DNA of 64,000 nt, taken from contig JADLDO010000048.1 of the NCBI GenBank assembly GCA_020846635.1, positions 182,569 through 246,568 of the forward strand. The letters are read 5' to 3'. The notes under the pieces were generated by a model. The model searched no databases. It was not told the DNA's origin and saw only the letters and a program-made list of their open reading frames with translations. Position 1 is the first letter of the stretch, and the number at the start of each line of letters is the position of its first letter. The translations under genes were made by a program, and so were the position numbers. The stretch comes from Caldilineaceae bacterium (GTDB taxonomy: Bacteria > Chloroflexota > Anaerolineae > Caldilineales > Caldilineaceae). Of the stretch, positions 27,347-36,536 are shown piece after piece.

Positions 27347-27790
27347 CTAGGTGCGGCGCAGGAGATTGCGATTGCGATAGACTTCGGCAGCTTCGCGCAC
27401 AAAGCCGGCGGTGATCGGTGCGTCAAAGTCCATTTCCAACCGTTGCGCCATCTCGGTCAACTCCTCATAATTTGAGCGACCTGGGCGCATCAGTTCGTAC
27501 ATGCGTAACAATTCCTCGTTGGGGACGGCGGTTAGCTCGGCGGCGCGCTGGAGGTTTTGCGCCAGCTCGCGGTAGCCTGCTTGCTGCGCCAGCTCTGCCT
27601 GGGCGCGCAGCGTGGCGGCGTTGATCTGGAGATCGTCCGCATCCACCAAACCCGCGGCAGCAGCATCCAGGTTGACGCTGCTGAGGGTGCGCCCACTGGC
27701 CGCGGTCAATTCACCGGCGGCGCTTTCCATCAGGGGATAGGTCAGTGCCTTCTCCCCAGGTATATTCCCATTCTGGCTCTGCTGCGTCAT
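27347..27790 (-). CDS. B12-dependent diol/glycerol dehydratase, small subunit
   Basis: 147 residues. The central helices LRAQAELAQQAGYRELAQNL and AAELTAVPNEELLRMYELMR and the end FVREAAEVYRNRNLL match the small (gamma) subunit of AdoCbl-dependent propanediol or glycerol dehydratases (PduE/DhaB3). The start MTQQSQNG at 27790 is chosen because the ATG overlaps the stop of the fused large/medium subunit gene as ATGA, indicating coupled translation and a fixed stoichiometry. The first ~45 residues are a variable N-terminal tail. Confidence 0.9.
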   Translation of the reverse strand: MTQQSQNGNIPGEKALTYPLMESAAGELTAASGRTLSSVNLDAAAAGLVDADDLQINAATLRAQAELAQQAGYRELAQNLQRAAELTAVPNEELLRMYELMRPGRSNYEELTEMAQRLEMDFDAPITAGFVREAAEVYRNRNLLRRT

Positions 27791-30021
27791 GCGTCCGGCT
27801 CCCAATCAAAGAAGAGTTCAGTGGGCGGCTCATCGCGGATCTGCTCTGTCTCGCGCCGGTGGAGCAGTGCGGTCTTGACGATCAGCTTGAGCCGCGCCCA
27901 GTTGTCAATTTTCACACCAATCGGTCGTGCGGCCTCACTCTTGGCATAGCGCGCCGCATTGCGCCCAATGGCCTCGTAGGTCTCCAGCGTTAGGGCAGGC
28001 GATTGGGGAAAGAGTTCGAGGTTGTTGAGACGAGCTAATCCCTTTTTATGGATCACCGCGGTGCCGCGTGACTGGATGCCGATGCCAATGCCGGAGCCGG
28101 AGAGGTCTGACCCCACTTGGCCGATGGCGGCACAATCGGAGCTATGCTTGACCTTGACGATGCGCGCGACCAGCCCTTCTTTGGCGACACCTGTGAGGAT
28201 GGCGGCGAGTACAGCTTCATGCTCCAGGCCATTGATTGTGCGCGTCATCTCTTTGCCAAAGGCCGGGCCAACGGCAACGATCACCTCTTGGCGTGTACCC
28301 TGTTTGGCAGGGCCAACTTCCACCAGCTTTTCCATGGGCGTGCCGATTTGGTCGGCGACGAACTCACGGGGTGATTTAGCCTGGGGGATACGCTGAATCT
28401 CCTCCCAACGGCCATTCTCAACACGATAGCCAGTGCCGGGGCCGGCGTAGTCGTTGACATCGTTGAGCGCGCTTTGCACATGGAAGTGACGGTCAAAGAT
28501 GGCAGAGGGCTGGAGATAATCGCCGGCGACGCGTTGGCGACCCATCTCCAAGACATTCTGCGCGGTCTTGGTGAAGCCGCGCTTTTGCAATGCCTGCACG
28601 ACGGAGATCATATTTTGGTCGCCCGCCAGGAAGCCGTCTGCCGCGGCAAGGTCGGCTACCAGATCGCGCTCCGGCATGTCGTCGCTGCTGTGAGCGATGG
28701 TCGCGGCCTCGACTTCGGCATCGGTAATGGGCGGGAAGCCTAGTTCGGCGTAGATCGCCTGGATGGCCTGGGCTGCTTCGCGGCGAATGGCAAGCGTTTC
28801 TTCTTCGGTGACTGGGCGCAGGCCGCCATCCACTTGCATGTCGCGCTGGAGAACGTTGTAATCGTCAAAATCCTCAGCGTCAAAGTTGCCGCCTCCAAAG
28901 AGGTTGTCGCGGCGGGGTACGGCGCTATAGCCGGAGAAGATAAAGTCAGTGCCGGGGATGAACTGAAGCATTAGCTTGGCAGTTTTGCGGATTGCTGAAT
29001 GGGAGGCCAGTGCATCGTTGCCCGATGCCACTTCTAGGCCCAACATCGAGGCGAGCAGGTTCTCGGCACAGACGGCGCGTACGCCTCCCGGCAGCGATTC
29101 GGGGAGGGCAATGCAGGAGATCGAGCCGTTCTGCACACCCTGGCTGCCCGCGCCGCGTACGACATGGACGCAGCGCGCCTCAAGATAGAGCATCGAGCAG
29201 CCTTCGGCGTTGCCCATCAGCGCCTCGGAGCCGGTGCCGGAGGTGAAGCGCACTTTGACGCCGCGCGAGGCATAGGCCGCGGCCAAAAAGGCTTTTGACC
29301 AGGGGGTGTCGTCACCATCGACAAAGGTTCGCTCTGTGCCATAGACTGACAGCGTCTCTGCATAGGTGGTCAGCCCCTTCATCGCCAGCCGCAGCCCCAA
29401 CGCTTCTTCGACGGCACATTGGGTCAGCACGCCGCCGCGCCCGGTCTGCGTGCCCACCAACACAGCCAGCGCGTTAAAGGGGGCGTTGCGCGCCACGCGC
29501 ACGGTCGTCTCTACCTCGGCAAAGCCGCGCAGCCCCGCTTCGGCAGCATCGGCGGCCAGGAGGGCGGGATGCTCGCGCCAGTTGGTGACGTGTGCCTGGT
29601 TGGCGGGTGTGCGGCGGATGCGCATTTTTGCCAACCCCATCATCATCTCCAATACGTTCATGTGGCGAATGATATCGGTGAGCTTGGCTGGAGTGCAGCC
29701 ACCGGCAAGGCGGCGCATGGTGGCGGCAGGGACGTTGATGTCCACAAGCATGTGTGCGAGTTGGCGCGAGGGGATGGACATGGCTTCGGGTGCGGCTTCG
29801 AGGTCGAGGCTGTGGTCAGCGATGAACAGGTCAATCGCGTCAAAATCGGCGCGCGCCTTGCCATCCATCTCCACCACAAGCCCGCCCTCCATGCACAAGC
29901 TTGGCTGTGGATCGTGGGGGCTGTCTACCACGATCAGGCCCGCCTCGGCCCACGGTTCCACGTATGTTTCTTTGTTGATCTCGCGCTCGGCAAGCAGGGC
30001 AAAGCGACGCGAAGTAGTCAT
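27787..30021 (-). CDS. B12-dependent diol dehydratase, fused large and medium subunits
   Basis: 744 residues. Residues ~1-550 are the large (alpha) TIM-barrel subunit of propanediol/glycerol dehydratase, with DGDDTPWSKAFLAAAYASRG, FTSGTGSEALMGNAEG, GTDFIFSGYSAVPRRDN and GDYLQPSAIFDRHF. Residues ~565-744 are the medium (beta) subunit (EVIVAVGPAFGKEMTRTING; SDLSGSGIGIGIQSRGTAVI). In many bacteria these are separate genes. The enzyme converts 1,2-propanediol or glycerol to propanal or 3-hydroxypropanal using adenosylcobalamin. The start at 30021 follows CAGGAAAA; an ATG 30 bases upstream is also in frame. No reactivase or microcompartment gene is visible. Confidence 0.93.
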   Translation of the reverse strand: MTTSRRFALLAEREINKETYVEPWAEAGLIVVDSPHDPQPSLCMEGGLVVEMDGKARADFDAIDLFIADHSLDLEAAPEAMSIPSRQLAHMLVDINVPAATMRRLAGGCTPAKLTDIIRHMNVLEMMMGLAKMRIRRTPANQAHVTNWREHPALLAADAAEAGLRGFAEVETTVRVARNAPFNALAVLVGTQTGRGGVLTQCAVEEALGLRLAMKGLTTYAETLSVYGTERTFVDGDDTPWSKAFLAAAYASRGVKVRFTSGTGSEALMGNAEGCSMLYLEARCVHVVRGAGSQGVQNGSISCIALPESLPGGVRAVCAENLLASMLGLEVASGNDALASHSAIRKTAKLMLQFIPGTDFIFSGYSAVPRRDNLFGGGNFDAEDFDDYNVLQRDMQVDGGLRPVTEEETLAIRREAAQAIQAIYAELGFPPITDAEVEAATIAHSSDDMPERDLVADLAAADGFLAGDQNMISVVQALQKRGFTKTAQNVLEMGRQRVAGDYLQPSAIFDRHFHVQSALNDVNDYAGPGTGYRVENGRWEEIQRIPQAKSPREFVADQIGTPMEKLVEVGPAKQGTRQEVIVAVGPAFGKEMTRTINGLEHEAVLAAILTGVAKEGLVARIVKVKHSSDCAAIGQVGSDLSGSGIGIGIQSRGTAVIHKKGLARLNNLELFPQSPALTLETYEAIGRNAARYAKSEAARPIGVKIDNWARLKLIVKTALLHRRETEQIRDEPPTELFFDWEPDA

Positions 30022-30056
30022 GGATTTTTCCTGATGTTCTATGATGTCCATTGCAT

Positions 30057-30100
30057 CCCTCCTGGAAGCGGCCCAGAGGGCTCCCCAGCTTCCGGGAGGG
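30057..30100. repeat. REP-like palindromic element, copy 3 (inverted)
   Basis: The reverse complement of copy 2 with one mismatch (CCCTCCTGGAAGC in place of CCCTCCCGGAAGC). It lies 6 bases after the KDG kinase stop on the minus strand and 35 bases before the diol dehydratase start. Confidence 0.9.
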
Positions 30101-30106
30101 GGTAAG

Positions 30107-31069
30107 TCACCTTACCAACAGTGTATCACTGGTTGCCATTAAGGCGCTGACTTCTTCGGGGGTGGTGACGAGCATGTCGCCATGTTGGCTGAGGGCCAGC
30201 GCGGCCATCACCACACCCATCTTCAGGCCGCGTGGCAGGTCGCCATCGAGCCAGCCGTGAATGATGCCCGCGGCGAGGGCATCCCCTGCACCGGGGCGAT
30301 CAATGATCTGCACAGGCTTGGCAGGTTCGTGGTAGAACTGGCTGCCGTCAAAGGCGATGACCCCTTGCTCTGCCAGCGACATGACGACCAGCTTGGCTTG
30401 CGTCATCTCTGCCATACGCCGTACAGCGTTCTCCGGCTCGCCTGTAACACCCATCACCCGCTTGGCATCGTTGCGCCCACAGAAGAAGAGGTCGATTCCC
30501 TGCACCAAAGGGATGATGAACTCCGCCGCGGCTTGTTCTGACCAGAGCTTTTGGCGATAGTTCACGTCAAAGCTGATGGGGACGTTGGCGGCGCGTGCGC
30601 GGGCAAACGCCTCTTTCATCACCGCGCTGGAGCTTGCCGAGAGCGGCGGCGTGATGCCGGTGAGATGGAGCAGGCGGGTATCAAGCAGCAAATCCCAGTT
30701 TACCTGTTCCGGCGTCAGTTTGGCCGCACAGGAATCGGCGCGGTCATAGATCACTTGGGTGGCGCGTGGCGGCGCGGCAAACTCGACATAATACGTGCCG
30801 AGCCGGTCTGTGTTCGACCAGGCTACCCCCTCCAGGTTTACCCCGGCAACGCGCATGTGGTTTGCCAGGAAGCGTCCCAAAGGGCTGTTGGGCAGCGCGC
30901 CCATCCATGCCGCGCGCCGGTTCATGCGCGCCAGGGCAACAGTCAAATTGGCCTCAGCCCCACCAGGGAGCATATCCAGTTTGTCGGCAACTTCGAGCCG
31001 GACGCCGGGGGGAACGCTGAGGCGGATCATAGCCTCGCCGGTTGTGGTAACGTCGTAACGAGCGGTCAT
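30107..31069 (-). CDS. kdgK: 2-keto-3-deoxygluconate kinase (PfkB family)
   Basis: 320 residues. Ribokinase/PfkB fold with the substrate-binding motif LPGGAEANLTVALARM near residue 35 and the C-terminal motif DRPGAGDALAAGIIHG, whose Asp is the catalytic base. It phosphorylates 2-keto-3-deoxygluconate (KDG) to KDPG. The assignment to KDG rather than another sugar rests on the adjacent KDPG aldolase gene: its start codon overlaps that gene's stop as ATGA. Alternatives in the family include fructokinase and ribokinase. Confidence 0.88.
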   Translation of the reverse strand: MTARYDVTTTGEAMIRLSVPPGVRLEVADKLDMLPGGAEANLTVALARMNRRAAWMGALPNSPLGRFLANHMRVAGVNLEGVAWSNTDRLGTYYVEFAAPPRATQVIYDRADSCAAKLTPEQVNWDLLLDTRLLHLTGITPPLSASSSAVMKEAFARARAANVPISFDVNYRQKLWSEQAAAEFIIPLVQGIDLFFCGRNDAKRVMGVTGEPENAVRRMAEMTQAKLVVMSLAEQGVIAFDGSQFYHEPAKPVQIIDRPGAGDALAAGIIHGWLDGDLPRGLKMGVVMAALALSQHGDMLVTTPEEVSALMATSDTLLVR

Positions 31070-31728
31070 GCTTCTTTGGCTTCTTTCCAGGCAGCGCGGA
31101 TGGCGCGGGCGCGTTTGATCAGATCGTCTGCCGGTTGGTCAGGCCCCGTCACCAGCGCCCCGCCGAGGCCAACTGCCGCGGCTCCGGCGCGGATATACTC
31201 ACCGACGTTGTCCGGTGTGATACCGCCCGTGGGGATAAACTTGATGTCGTCGAGTGGAGCGCGTATGGCTTTGAGATAGCGCGGCCCGACCACATCCGAA
31301 GGGAAAAGCTTGACGAGTTTGCAGCCTGCTACATAGGCCTGTTGTGCTTCGGTGGGGGTAAAGACACCTGGCAGATGCAGAATGTCGGCGGCAAGCGAGG
31401 CTTCCACCGTGGCGATGTCCAGGTTGGGGGAGACGGTGAATTGCGCGCCCGCGGCAACCGCATCCTGGAACTGGGCGGCGGTACGCACTGTGCCCGCGCC
31501 CACCAGCATCTTGTCGCCATAACGCTCACGCAACAAGGTGATGCCTGCGAGGGCTCCGGTTGTGTTGAGGGTGATTTCCATCACCAGAACAGGAGACGCC
31601 AGGAGCGCGTCGCCGATTTCGATCAGCTTTTGGGACGGAAAGTTGCCGCGCACGATGGCGACCAGTCCGGTGTCCAGGACAAACTCTGTACTCTTTGCGA
31701 TACTGCTTTTTTGTGCTGCGAGGCCCAT
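31066..31728 (-). CDS. eda: KDPG/KHG aldolase (Eda)
   Basis: 220 residues, class I aldolase. The conserved Glu in VMEITLNTTGA and the Schiff-base Lys in CKLVKLFPSD are visible, as are TGGITPDN and the phosphate-binding IRAGAAAVGLGGALV. It cleaves 2-keto-3-deoxy-6-phosphogluconate to pyruvate and glyceraldehyde 3-phosphate. The start at 31728 (MGLAAQKS) is preferred over an upstream in-frame codon because AAAGGAG is 8 bases before it. It overlaps the KDG kinase gene by four bases and follows uronate dehydrogenase by 13 bases. Confidence 0.92.
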   Translation of the reverse strand: MGLAAQKSSIAKSTEFVLDTGLVAIVRGNFPSQKLIEIGDALLASPVLVMEITLNTTGALAGITLLRERYGDKMLVGAGTVRTAAQFQDAVAAGAQFTVSPNLDIATVEASLAADILHLPGVFTPTEAQQAYVAGCKLVKLFPSDVVGPRYLKAIRAPLDDIKFIPTGGITPDNVGEYIRAGAAAVGLGGALVTGPDQPADDLIKRARAIRAAWKEAKEA

Positions 31729-31741
31729 GATTGTTACTCCT

Positions 31742-32482
31742 TTATACTTTGGCCGCGTTGGCGCGGGCAATTGCAAATGCATCATCCTGTGGATGATAGC
31801 CTAGCAGGCGCGTTCCTTCGCTGATGTCCAACCGCTTCCAATGGTTGTTGGAGATGCCATGAAAGACACCCAATTTGAGGTCGTCGGGTGCATCAATTGC
31901 ACCTGCCACCAGGAGGGTTAGGTCTTCGTAGGTGAAGGCGATGTCTAGGTATTCATGCCCCGGCATAATCTGGGGGCTGTTGCGATCCACGACCCAGCCA
32001 AAGCGCAGGCTGATGCAGGAGAGGTTGGTGCTGGACGCATAGGAGGATGCCACGCCTTCGCCCCAGACTTTGGTCGCGCCATAGAGGTTAATGGGGCGGA
32101 TGGGCATATCGAGCTTCACCTGGATATCGCGCGGATAGCCAAAGACGGCGTTGACGCTGCTGGCAAAGATGACGCGGCGGGCGTTGGCCTGATGCGCCGA
32201 CTCAAAGACATTGTAGGTGGAGATGAGATTGTTGGGGAGCAGGCTCTCCCACGGCGCTTCCATGCTGGGGTCAGCGCCCAAATGGACGACGGTATCGATG
32301 CCATTGAGCAGCGGGCGCACCGCATCGAACTCGGAGAGGTTTGCCTGATGGAAGGGGAAGCCAAAGGTCTCCTTTGGTTCGCGTACATCGGTCAAGACCA
32401 GGTCATAGCGATCGACCCACTGGGCCGTGATAAAACTGCCGATACGTCCGGCAGCCCCTGTGATTAATACTTTACGTTTCAT
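31742..32482 (-). CDS. udh: Uronate dehydrogenase (extended SDR)
   Basis: 246 residues. NAD-binding motif VLITGAAGRIGSFI at the N-terminus, catalytic Ser in FASSVNAVFG and Tyr-x3-Lys in NLYGATKVWGE, with the substrate-binding stretch SLRFGWVVDR. Length and motifs fit uronate dehydrogenases, which oxidise D-galacturonate or D-glucuronate to the aldaric acid lactones with NAD+. The neighbouring Eda and KdgK genes and the glucarate dehydratase elsewhere in the window support the role. Other short SDR epimerases are possible. An RBS-like GAGGA lies about 10 bases before the ATG. Confidence 0.85.
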   Translation of the reverse strand: MKRKVLITGAAGRIGSFITAQWVDRYDLVLTDVREPKETFGFPFHQANLSEFDAVRPLLNGIDTVVHLGADPSMEAPWESLLPNNLISTYNVFESAHQANARRVIFASSVNAVFGYPRDIQVKLDMPIRPINLYGATKVWGEGVASSYASSTNLSCISLRFGWVVDRNSPQIMPGHEYLDIAFTYEDLTLLVAGAIDAPDDLKLGVFHGISNNHWKRLDISEGTRLLGYHPQDDAFAIARANAAKV

Positions 32483-32565
32483 AATAAGATCGTCCTCTGT
32501 GCGGATAAAAAAATCAGTAGGTTATACAATCAACGTGTAGTGCAAAAATGGCGTGCTGAACCCGC

Positions 32566-35181
32566 CTATTCGACGGTAATCTGTTCATAGACGTGGGTTT
32601 TGTTGCCGTCCAAATCTTCGACGATAAAGCCCACAATATACGCACCGGCTGCGGCATCCTGCTCTTGCCAGGTGAAGGGTTGATCGCTGAAGGTTAACGT
32701 CTCTCCCGCTTCGATGGCAACGTTGACCACGGCACCGTTGGCGTCAAGATCCATCCAACGCTCCTGAACTGTGAAGGAATCACCCTGTTGCGGGATGATC
32801 TCACGCGGCGCACCGAGGTTATCTGTGCCGTCGAAGCCAAAGACCTGACGCAGCACGCCATCGCTGAAGTAGAGGCGAGCCGCGCGTGTTTCGCCATCAT
32901 CGCCATAGGTATAGGTTCCTTCGACGGTATAAATGGCATCTTCAGGCGCAGCGCCGTAGGTTTCCGGTTGGAAGAGCGCTGTCGCTGAAGTAGTGCCATC
33001 GCTGATGGCGAAAACAAGCGGCTCCCATTCGAATTCCAGGTCGAACGAGCCATCCGCCGGCCAAACGGGATAATAGACGCCATTGAGTTCGCCGGTGTCG
33101 TCGCTCTCCAGATAGTCCATGTCAATCGTGGTGATCGAGTTGGCAGCGCTGTCATAGAAGCCGGTGAAGAAGTAGACATAGCCGACATTTTCACCCTCGA
33201 TGTGCGTGCTCAAGAGAACAGGTCTGCCCGGTGCCGCCACATTGTCCGAAGCCGTGATCGGGGAGACTGTCAGCCCACCGGCTGCCGGCCCGCGTACTGT
33301 GGCGGCGCGGTCAGGTACGGCGAGCGCATTTGTAGTAGGCTCAAATTCGCGGCCTGTATAGTGATATGCTAGAAAGTCATCCCACAGAGATTCTGTGGCA
33401 AAGCGACTTGCCAGCGCGGTGTAGGACTGAGGCCCGGCCTCTGGCGTGCGGTAGAGTTGCGAGACGGGGAAATAGATCGAAACGCCGGTCGCGCCGGGTC
33501 GTTTCGGCCCATGCGTTTCGGCGATGACAGCTTGATCCAGTGCGGCGAGTATTTCGTCAACCGCCTGACCGAGTTCGCCACTGGCACCAGCCTGCTTAAA
33601 GAGTTGGACGAAATGGCCCAAGTCGATGTAGGAGGCAGGCACTTGGGGGCCGAAGATGCTGGTGTAGGATTGGGCATAGCTGCGCGCTTGGGCGACGGGT
33701 TTCTGGTTCACCGATTGCAGCGCGTTGGAAAAGTCGTTGACGCTGTTCATCAGCGCGGGTACGGCTGCCAGGTCCAGCGCCGTGAGCGTGACATTTTGAC
33801 CCAACTCGGACGCCACTTGCGCTGCGGAGGGGGTGGTCACTTCGCCCATTAAGATGTCGAAAAGCCCACCCATCGGCTGCCCACGTCCCACTAGATCGGC
33901 TCGGGCTTGATCGTCCAGGATGCGCTGATCTTCGGAAATATAGCTATCTAGGATCGCCTGACTGAGTTCCGCACCATTCATGGTGGGGTTTGCAGCCAGC
34001 GCGCCCAGGAAACTGGTATAGGCCCAGCCCAATGCCGGTTCTGTCTCTTGCGAGGCAACGGCATAGCGCGCATGGGGCGCAAGGGCTGAGAAGACTTCCA
34101 GGTGCGCCATGAGGCAGGCGTCAAGCCCGATCAGTTCAAATTTATCGAGCCCTGTTTGATCGCGGATCTGTTGGAGCGCGTCGTCCATTTCGTTCAGATA
34201 GAGCATGTCGTCCAACTTGGTCGCCAGGGGGCTGTTGCTGCCCGCGATACCACGCGCCGTGGGATCACTCCAGCCGCCGGGCCAACCCATGCCATGATCC
34301 GACATGATAAGCGCGTACTTGTCTGCCGGATAGGCTTCCATTGCCCAGGTGACAAAGTCAACCAAGCTGGCCGCGTCTGCCATATTCACTTCGCCCAGGT
34401 CAGCAATCTCTTGCGAACCGACTCGCTGCAAGTCGTCATCGCGCGTGATATAGAAGCGCTTTGTGCTGGTCCAGTTACCATCCTCCTGATAGCCACCGCT
34501 GTAGCGATCTACTTGAGCAACGATGTGGACGTTGTCCGTAGAGCCGACACGCTCGGCTTCGTTGAGATCGACGTAGATGTCCTTCTCCAAGATCTTGTCG
34601 TCGGCATCCTGATAGAGCATGACGGTCCAGGTTTCACCGGATGGAGCCGCTGCCGGGGCTGCGCTGGTTGCGGCTGCGCGCCGCGTGGGTGTTGGGTTGG
34701 CCTGTGCTGCCCCTTGTGCCGTGGTCGCCGTCGGGCGCGGTATCTCCGGCTGTCCGGCTGTGGGGGAAGGCATACTAAGCGCTACATCTCCGTTGTCCGG
34801 CGTTTCCTGCGAGCCCATGTTGGGCAGGCCAAAGACGACAGCCAAGACGACGACAATGATGATGCCGATTAGGCCGAGTCCGCCGCCCGGCATCTGCCCA
34901 CCGGAGGGGCGCATGCCTCCACCCGTTCCGCCAAAGCCACCGCCGCCTCCGAGCCCGCCCGTACCGCTGGGGGGTCTACCCGTACCATCCCGCTCTCGCC
35001 TGGGCGCGGTCGCTCGCTCGCGTTTGCCCGTATCACCCGGCCCGGCGCGCCGTCGCCTGCGGACGCGCACTGTGTCATCTTCCTGTGCAAGCAGAAGCCC
35101 TGTGCCGGCTGTACTGGCGCCGGCGGGGACGACTACCATCTGCAAATTTGCGTTTATGGTCGAGGTCAAGATGCTTTTCAT
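32566..35181 (-). CDS. Clostripain-like (C11) cysteine protease, membrane-anchored
   Basis: 871 residues. A short start MKSILTSTINANLQ is followed by an Arg-rich and Gly-rich disordered region (residues 38-100), a transmembrane helix at ~102-120 (LIGIIIVVVLAVVFGLP), a Pro/Thr/Ala linker and then a C11 peptidase domain from ~residue 176. The catalytic dyad is visible as ALIMSDHGMGW (His) and IGLDACLMAHLE (Cys). C-terminal beta-rich domains follow. It is likely an Arg/Lys-specific protease facing outside. The start at 35181 has GGGAG upstream; the frame stays open further upstream only as a shadow of the next gene. Confidence 0.85.
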   Translation of the reverse strand: MKSILTSTINANLQMVVVPAGASTAGTGLLLAQEDDTVRVRRRRRAGPGDTGKRERATAPRRERDGTGRPPSGTGGLGGGGGFGGTGGGMRPSGGQMPGGGLGLIGIIIVVVLAVVFGLPNMGSQETPDNGDVALSMPSPTAGQPEIPRPTATTAQGAAQANPTPTRRAAATSAAPAAAPSGETWTVMLYQDADDKILEKDIYVDLNEAERVGSTDNVHIVAQVDRYSGGYQEDGNWTSTKRFYITRDDDLQRVGSQEIADLGEVNMADAASLVDFVTWAMEAYPADKYALIMSDHGMGWPGGWSDPTARGIAGSNSPLATKLDDMLYLNEMDDALQQIRDQTGLDKFELIGLDACLMAHLEVFSALAPHARYAVASQETEPALGWAYTSFLGALAANPTMNGAELSQAILDSYISEDQRILDDQARADLVGRGQPMGGLFDILMGEVTTPSAAQVASELGQNVTLTALDLAAVPALMNSVNDFSNALQSVNQKPVAQARSYAQSYTSIFGPQVPASYIDLGHFVQLFKQAGASGELGQAVDEILAALDQAVIAETHGPKRPGATGVSIYFPVSQLYRTPEAGPQSYTALASRFATESLWDDFLAYHYTGREFEPTTNALAVPDRAATVRGPAAGGLTVSPITASDNVAAPGRPVLLSTHIEGENVGYVYFFTGFYDSAANSITTIDMDYLESDDTGELNGVYYPVWPADGSFDLEFEWEPLVFAISDGTTSATALFQPETYGAAPEDAIYTVEGTYTYGDDGETRAARLYFSDGVLRQVFGFDGTDNLGAPREIIPQQGDSFTVQERWMDLDANGAVVNVAIEAGETLTFSDQPFTWQEQDAAAGAYIVGFIVEDLDGNKTHVYEQITVE

Positions 35182-35212
35182 CTTCTGCTCCCACAGGTTC
35201 ATGTATATTGAA

Positions 35213-36370
35213 TTAGGCAAACCAGGTAGTGCCAGGGAATTGATACTGGCGGCCCACTTCTTCGTCCAACTCGACGCCAATGCCGGGGCGGTCTGAGAGA
35301 TAGATATAGCCGTCCTTGATGATGTCTTCCTTCTCCTGGATGATGGTCGTCCAATAGTCACGGTGGAGCCAGTGGAATTCCAGCACCATGAAGTTGGGGA
35401 CGGTGGCACAGACATGCGCCGAAGCCAGCGTGCCGATGGGCGACGAGACATTGTGCGGCGCAAAGGGCATGTAATACAACTCGGCCAAGTTGGCGATCTT
35501 GCGACATTCGGATAAGCCGCCACACTTGGGGATGTCGGGCATAATGATGTCCACAGCCTGGCTTTCGATAAGGTCGCGGAAGCCATGACGCAGATAGAGA
35601 TTTTCGCCGCTGCAAATGGGCGTGCTGGTGTGCCGCTTGACCTCGCGCAGAGCGTCGATGTTTTCGGCGGGGACAGGCTCTTCGAGCCACATGAGGTGGA
35701 ATTGCTCCAAGTCGCGCGCCAAACGGATGGCGCTTGGCACGTCGAGGCGTGTGTGTACATCGCAGGCGACTGCGACATCGCGCCCAGCCGCGGTGGTGAC
35801 CATTTCCGCCAACTTGACCATGCGCTCATGTTCCCATTGAAAGGCCGTGTAGTTGAACTTGTCTTTTTCGAAATCGCCAATCTCGGTGCCGCGATGGCCG
35901 TAGGCATGAATATCCAAGTCGATCTTGAGCGCCGTAAAGCCACGCTCTAGGACTTCATCCACAACTGCTTTGATTTCGTCAAAGTCCATTCCCGGCTCGA
36001 CCTGGCAATCGGCATAGACGCGGATTTTGTCACGAAACTTGCCGCCCAATAACTCATAGACAGGCGTATTCAGCGCCTTGCCTTTGAGGTCAAAGAGCGC
36101 AATCTCAATGCCGGTCAGCGCCGTAATCAACGCACCCGCAAAGCCACCGTCAAAGACATTGGAGCGACGGAGATCCTCAAAGATCGCGTCAATCGCAAAA
36201 GGATCGCGGCCTACGAGCTTTGGAGCAAAGGCGTTGATGATAGCAATGGCCTGGGGGCCTCCATGTACACATTCACCAATGCCGGTGATGCCGGCGTCGC
36301 TCTCTATCTTGACCCACAGGTGCATCCCGTGGCCTTTGGTAGCAGCAGTCTTAACGGACGTGATTTTCAT
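35213..36370 (-). CDS. Enolase-superfamily sugar-acid dehydratase
   Basis: 385 residues. Active-site pattern: Lys149-x-Asp151 (ALKIDLDIH), Asp204-x-His206 (CDVHTRLD), Glu230 (WLEEPVP), Glu256 (CSGENLY) and His306 (APHNVSSP). This combination is that of dehydratases acting on aldonic or aldaric acids. The FTALKIDLDIHAYGHRGTE stretch carries extra charged residues at the active-site mouth. It lies between the clostripain-like gene and a DgoD-like gene on the same strand. The precise substrate is not assignable without comparison to characterised subgroups. Confidence 0.83.
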   Translation of the reverse strand: MKITSVKTAATKGHGMHLWVKIESDAGITGIGECVHGGPQAIAIINAFAPKLVGRDPFAIDAIFEDLRRSNVFDGGFAGALITALTGIEIALFDLKGKALNTPVYELLGGKFRDKIRVYADCQVEPGMDFDEIKAVVDEVLERGFTALKIDLDIHAYGHRGTEIGDFEKDKFNYTAFQWEHERMVKLAEMVTTAAGRDVAVACDVHTRLDVPSAIRLARDLEQFHLMWLEEPVPAENIDALREVKRHTSTPICSGENLYLRHGFRDLIESQAVDIIMPDIPKCGGLSECRKIANLAELYYMPFAPHNVSSPIGTLASAHVCATVPNFMVLEFHWLHRDYWTTIIQEKEDIIKDGYIYLSDRPGIGVELDEEVGRQYQFPGTTWFA

Positions 36371-36451
36371 GGCGTGTAGACTCTTTCAATGGATAGGTTT
36401 TGGCTTTAGATTCACCTGCGCAATCGCTTAGGAACCCCTACTATCTGCCGG

Positions 36452-36483
36452 GCGTACGGACACAACACATTGTGTCCGTACGC
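36452..36483. repeat. 32-bp near-perfect palindrome
   Basis: GCGTACGGACACAA (36452-36465) is reverse-complementary to 36470-36483 with a 4-base centre CACA. It lies 54 bases after the DgoD-like stop and ~80 bases before the next gene's start on the minus strand. It could be an operator or a terminator hairpin; no T-run follows. Confidence 0.8.
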
Positions 36484-36536
36484 GTCCCTGGCAAGAAAAT
36501 GTGGCTTGGCGTGTGGGGCTGAGATCGCTCCGCCAG

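Noticed and set aside
27347..30021. Bacterial microcompartment for diol metabolism
   Set aside because: No shell protein, reactivase or aldehyde dehydrogenase gene is visible around the dehydratase, and no encapsulation peptide could be recognised.
35182..35943. Possible 254-residue N-terminal extension of the clostripain-like protein
   Set aside because: The stretch is a frame-shifted shadow of the dehydratase gene at 35213-36370, rich in Ser/Arg/Pro without family match. A good RBS precedes the ATG at 35181.
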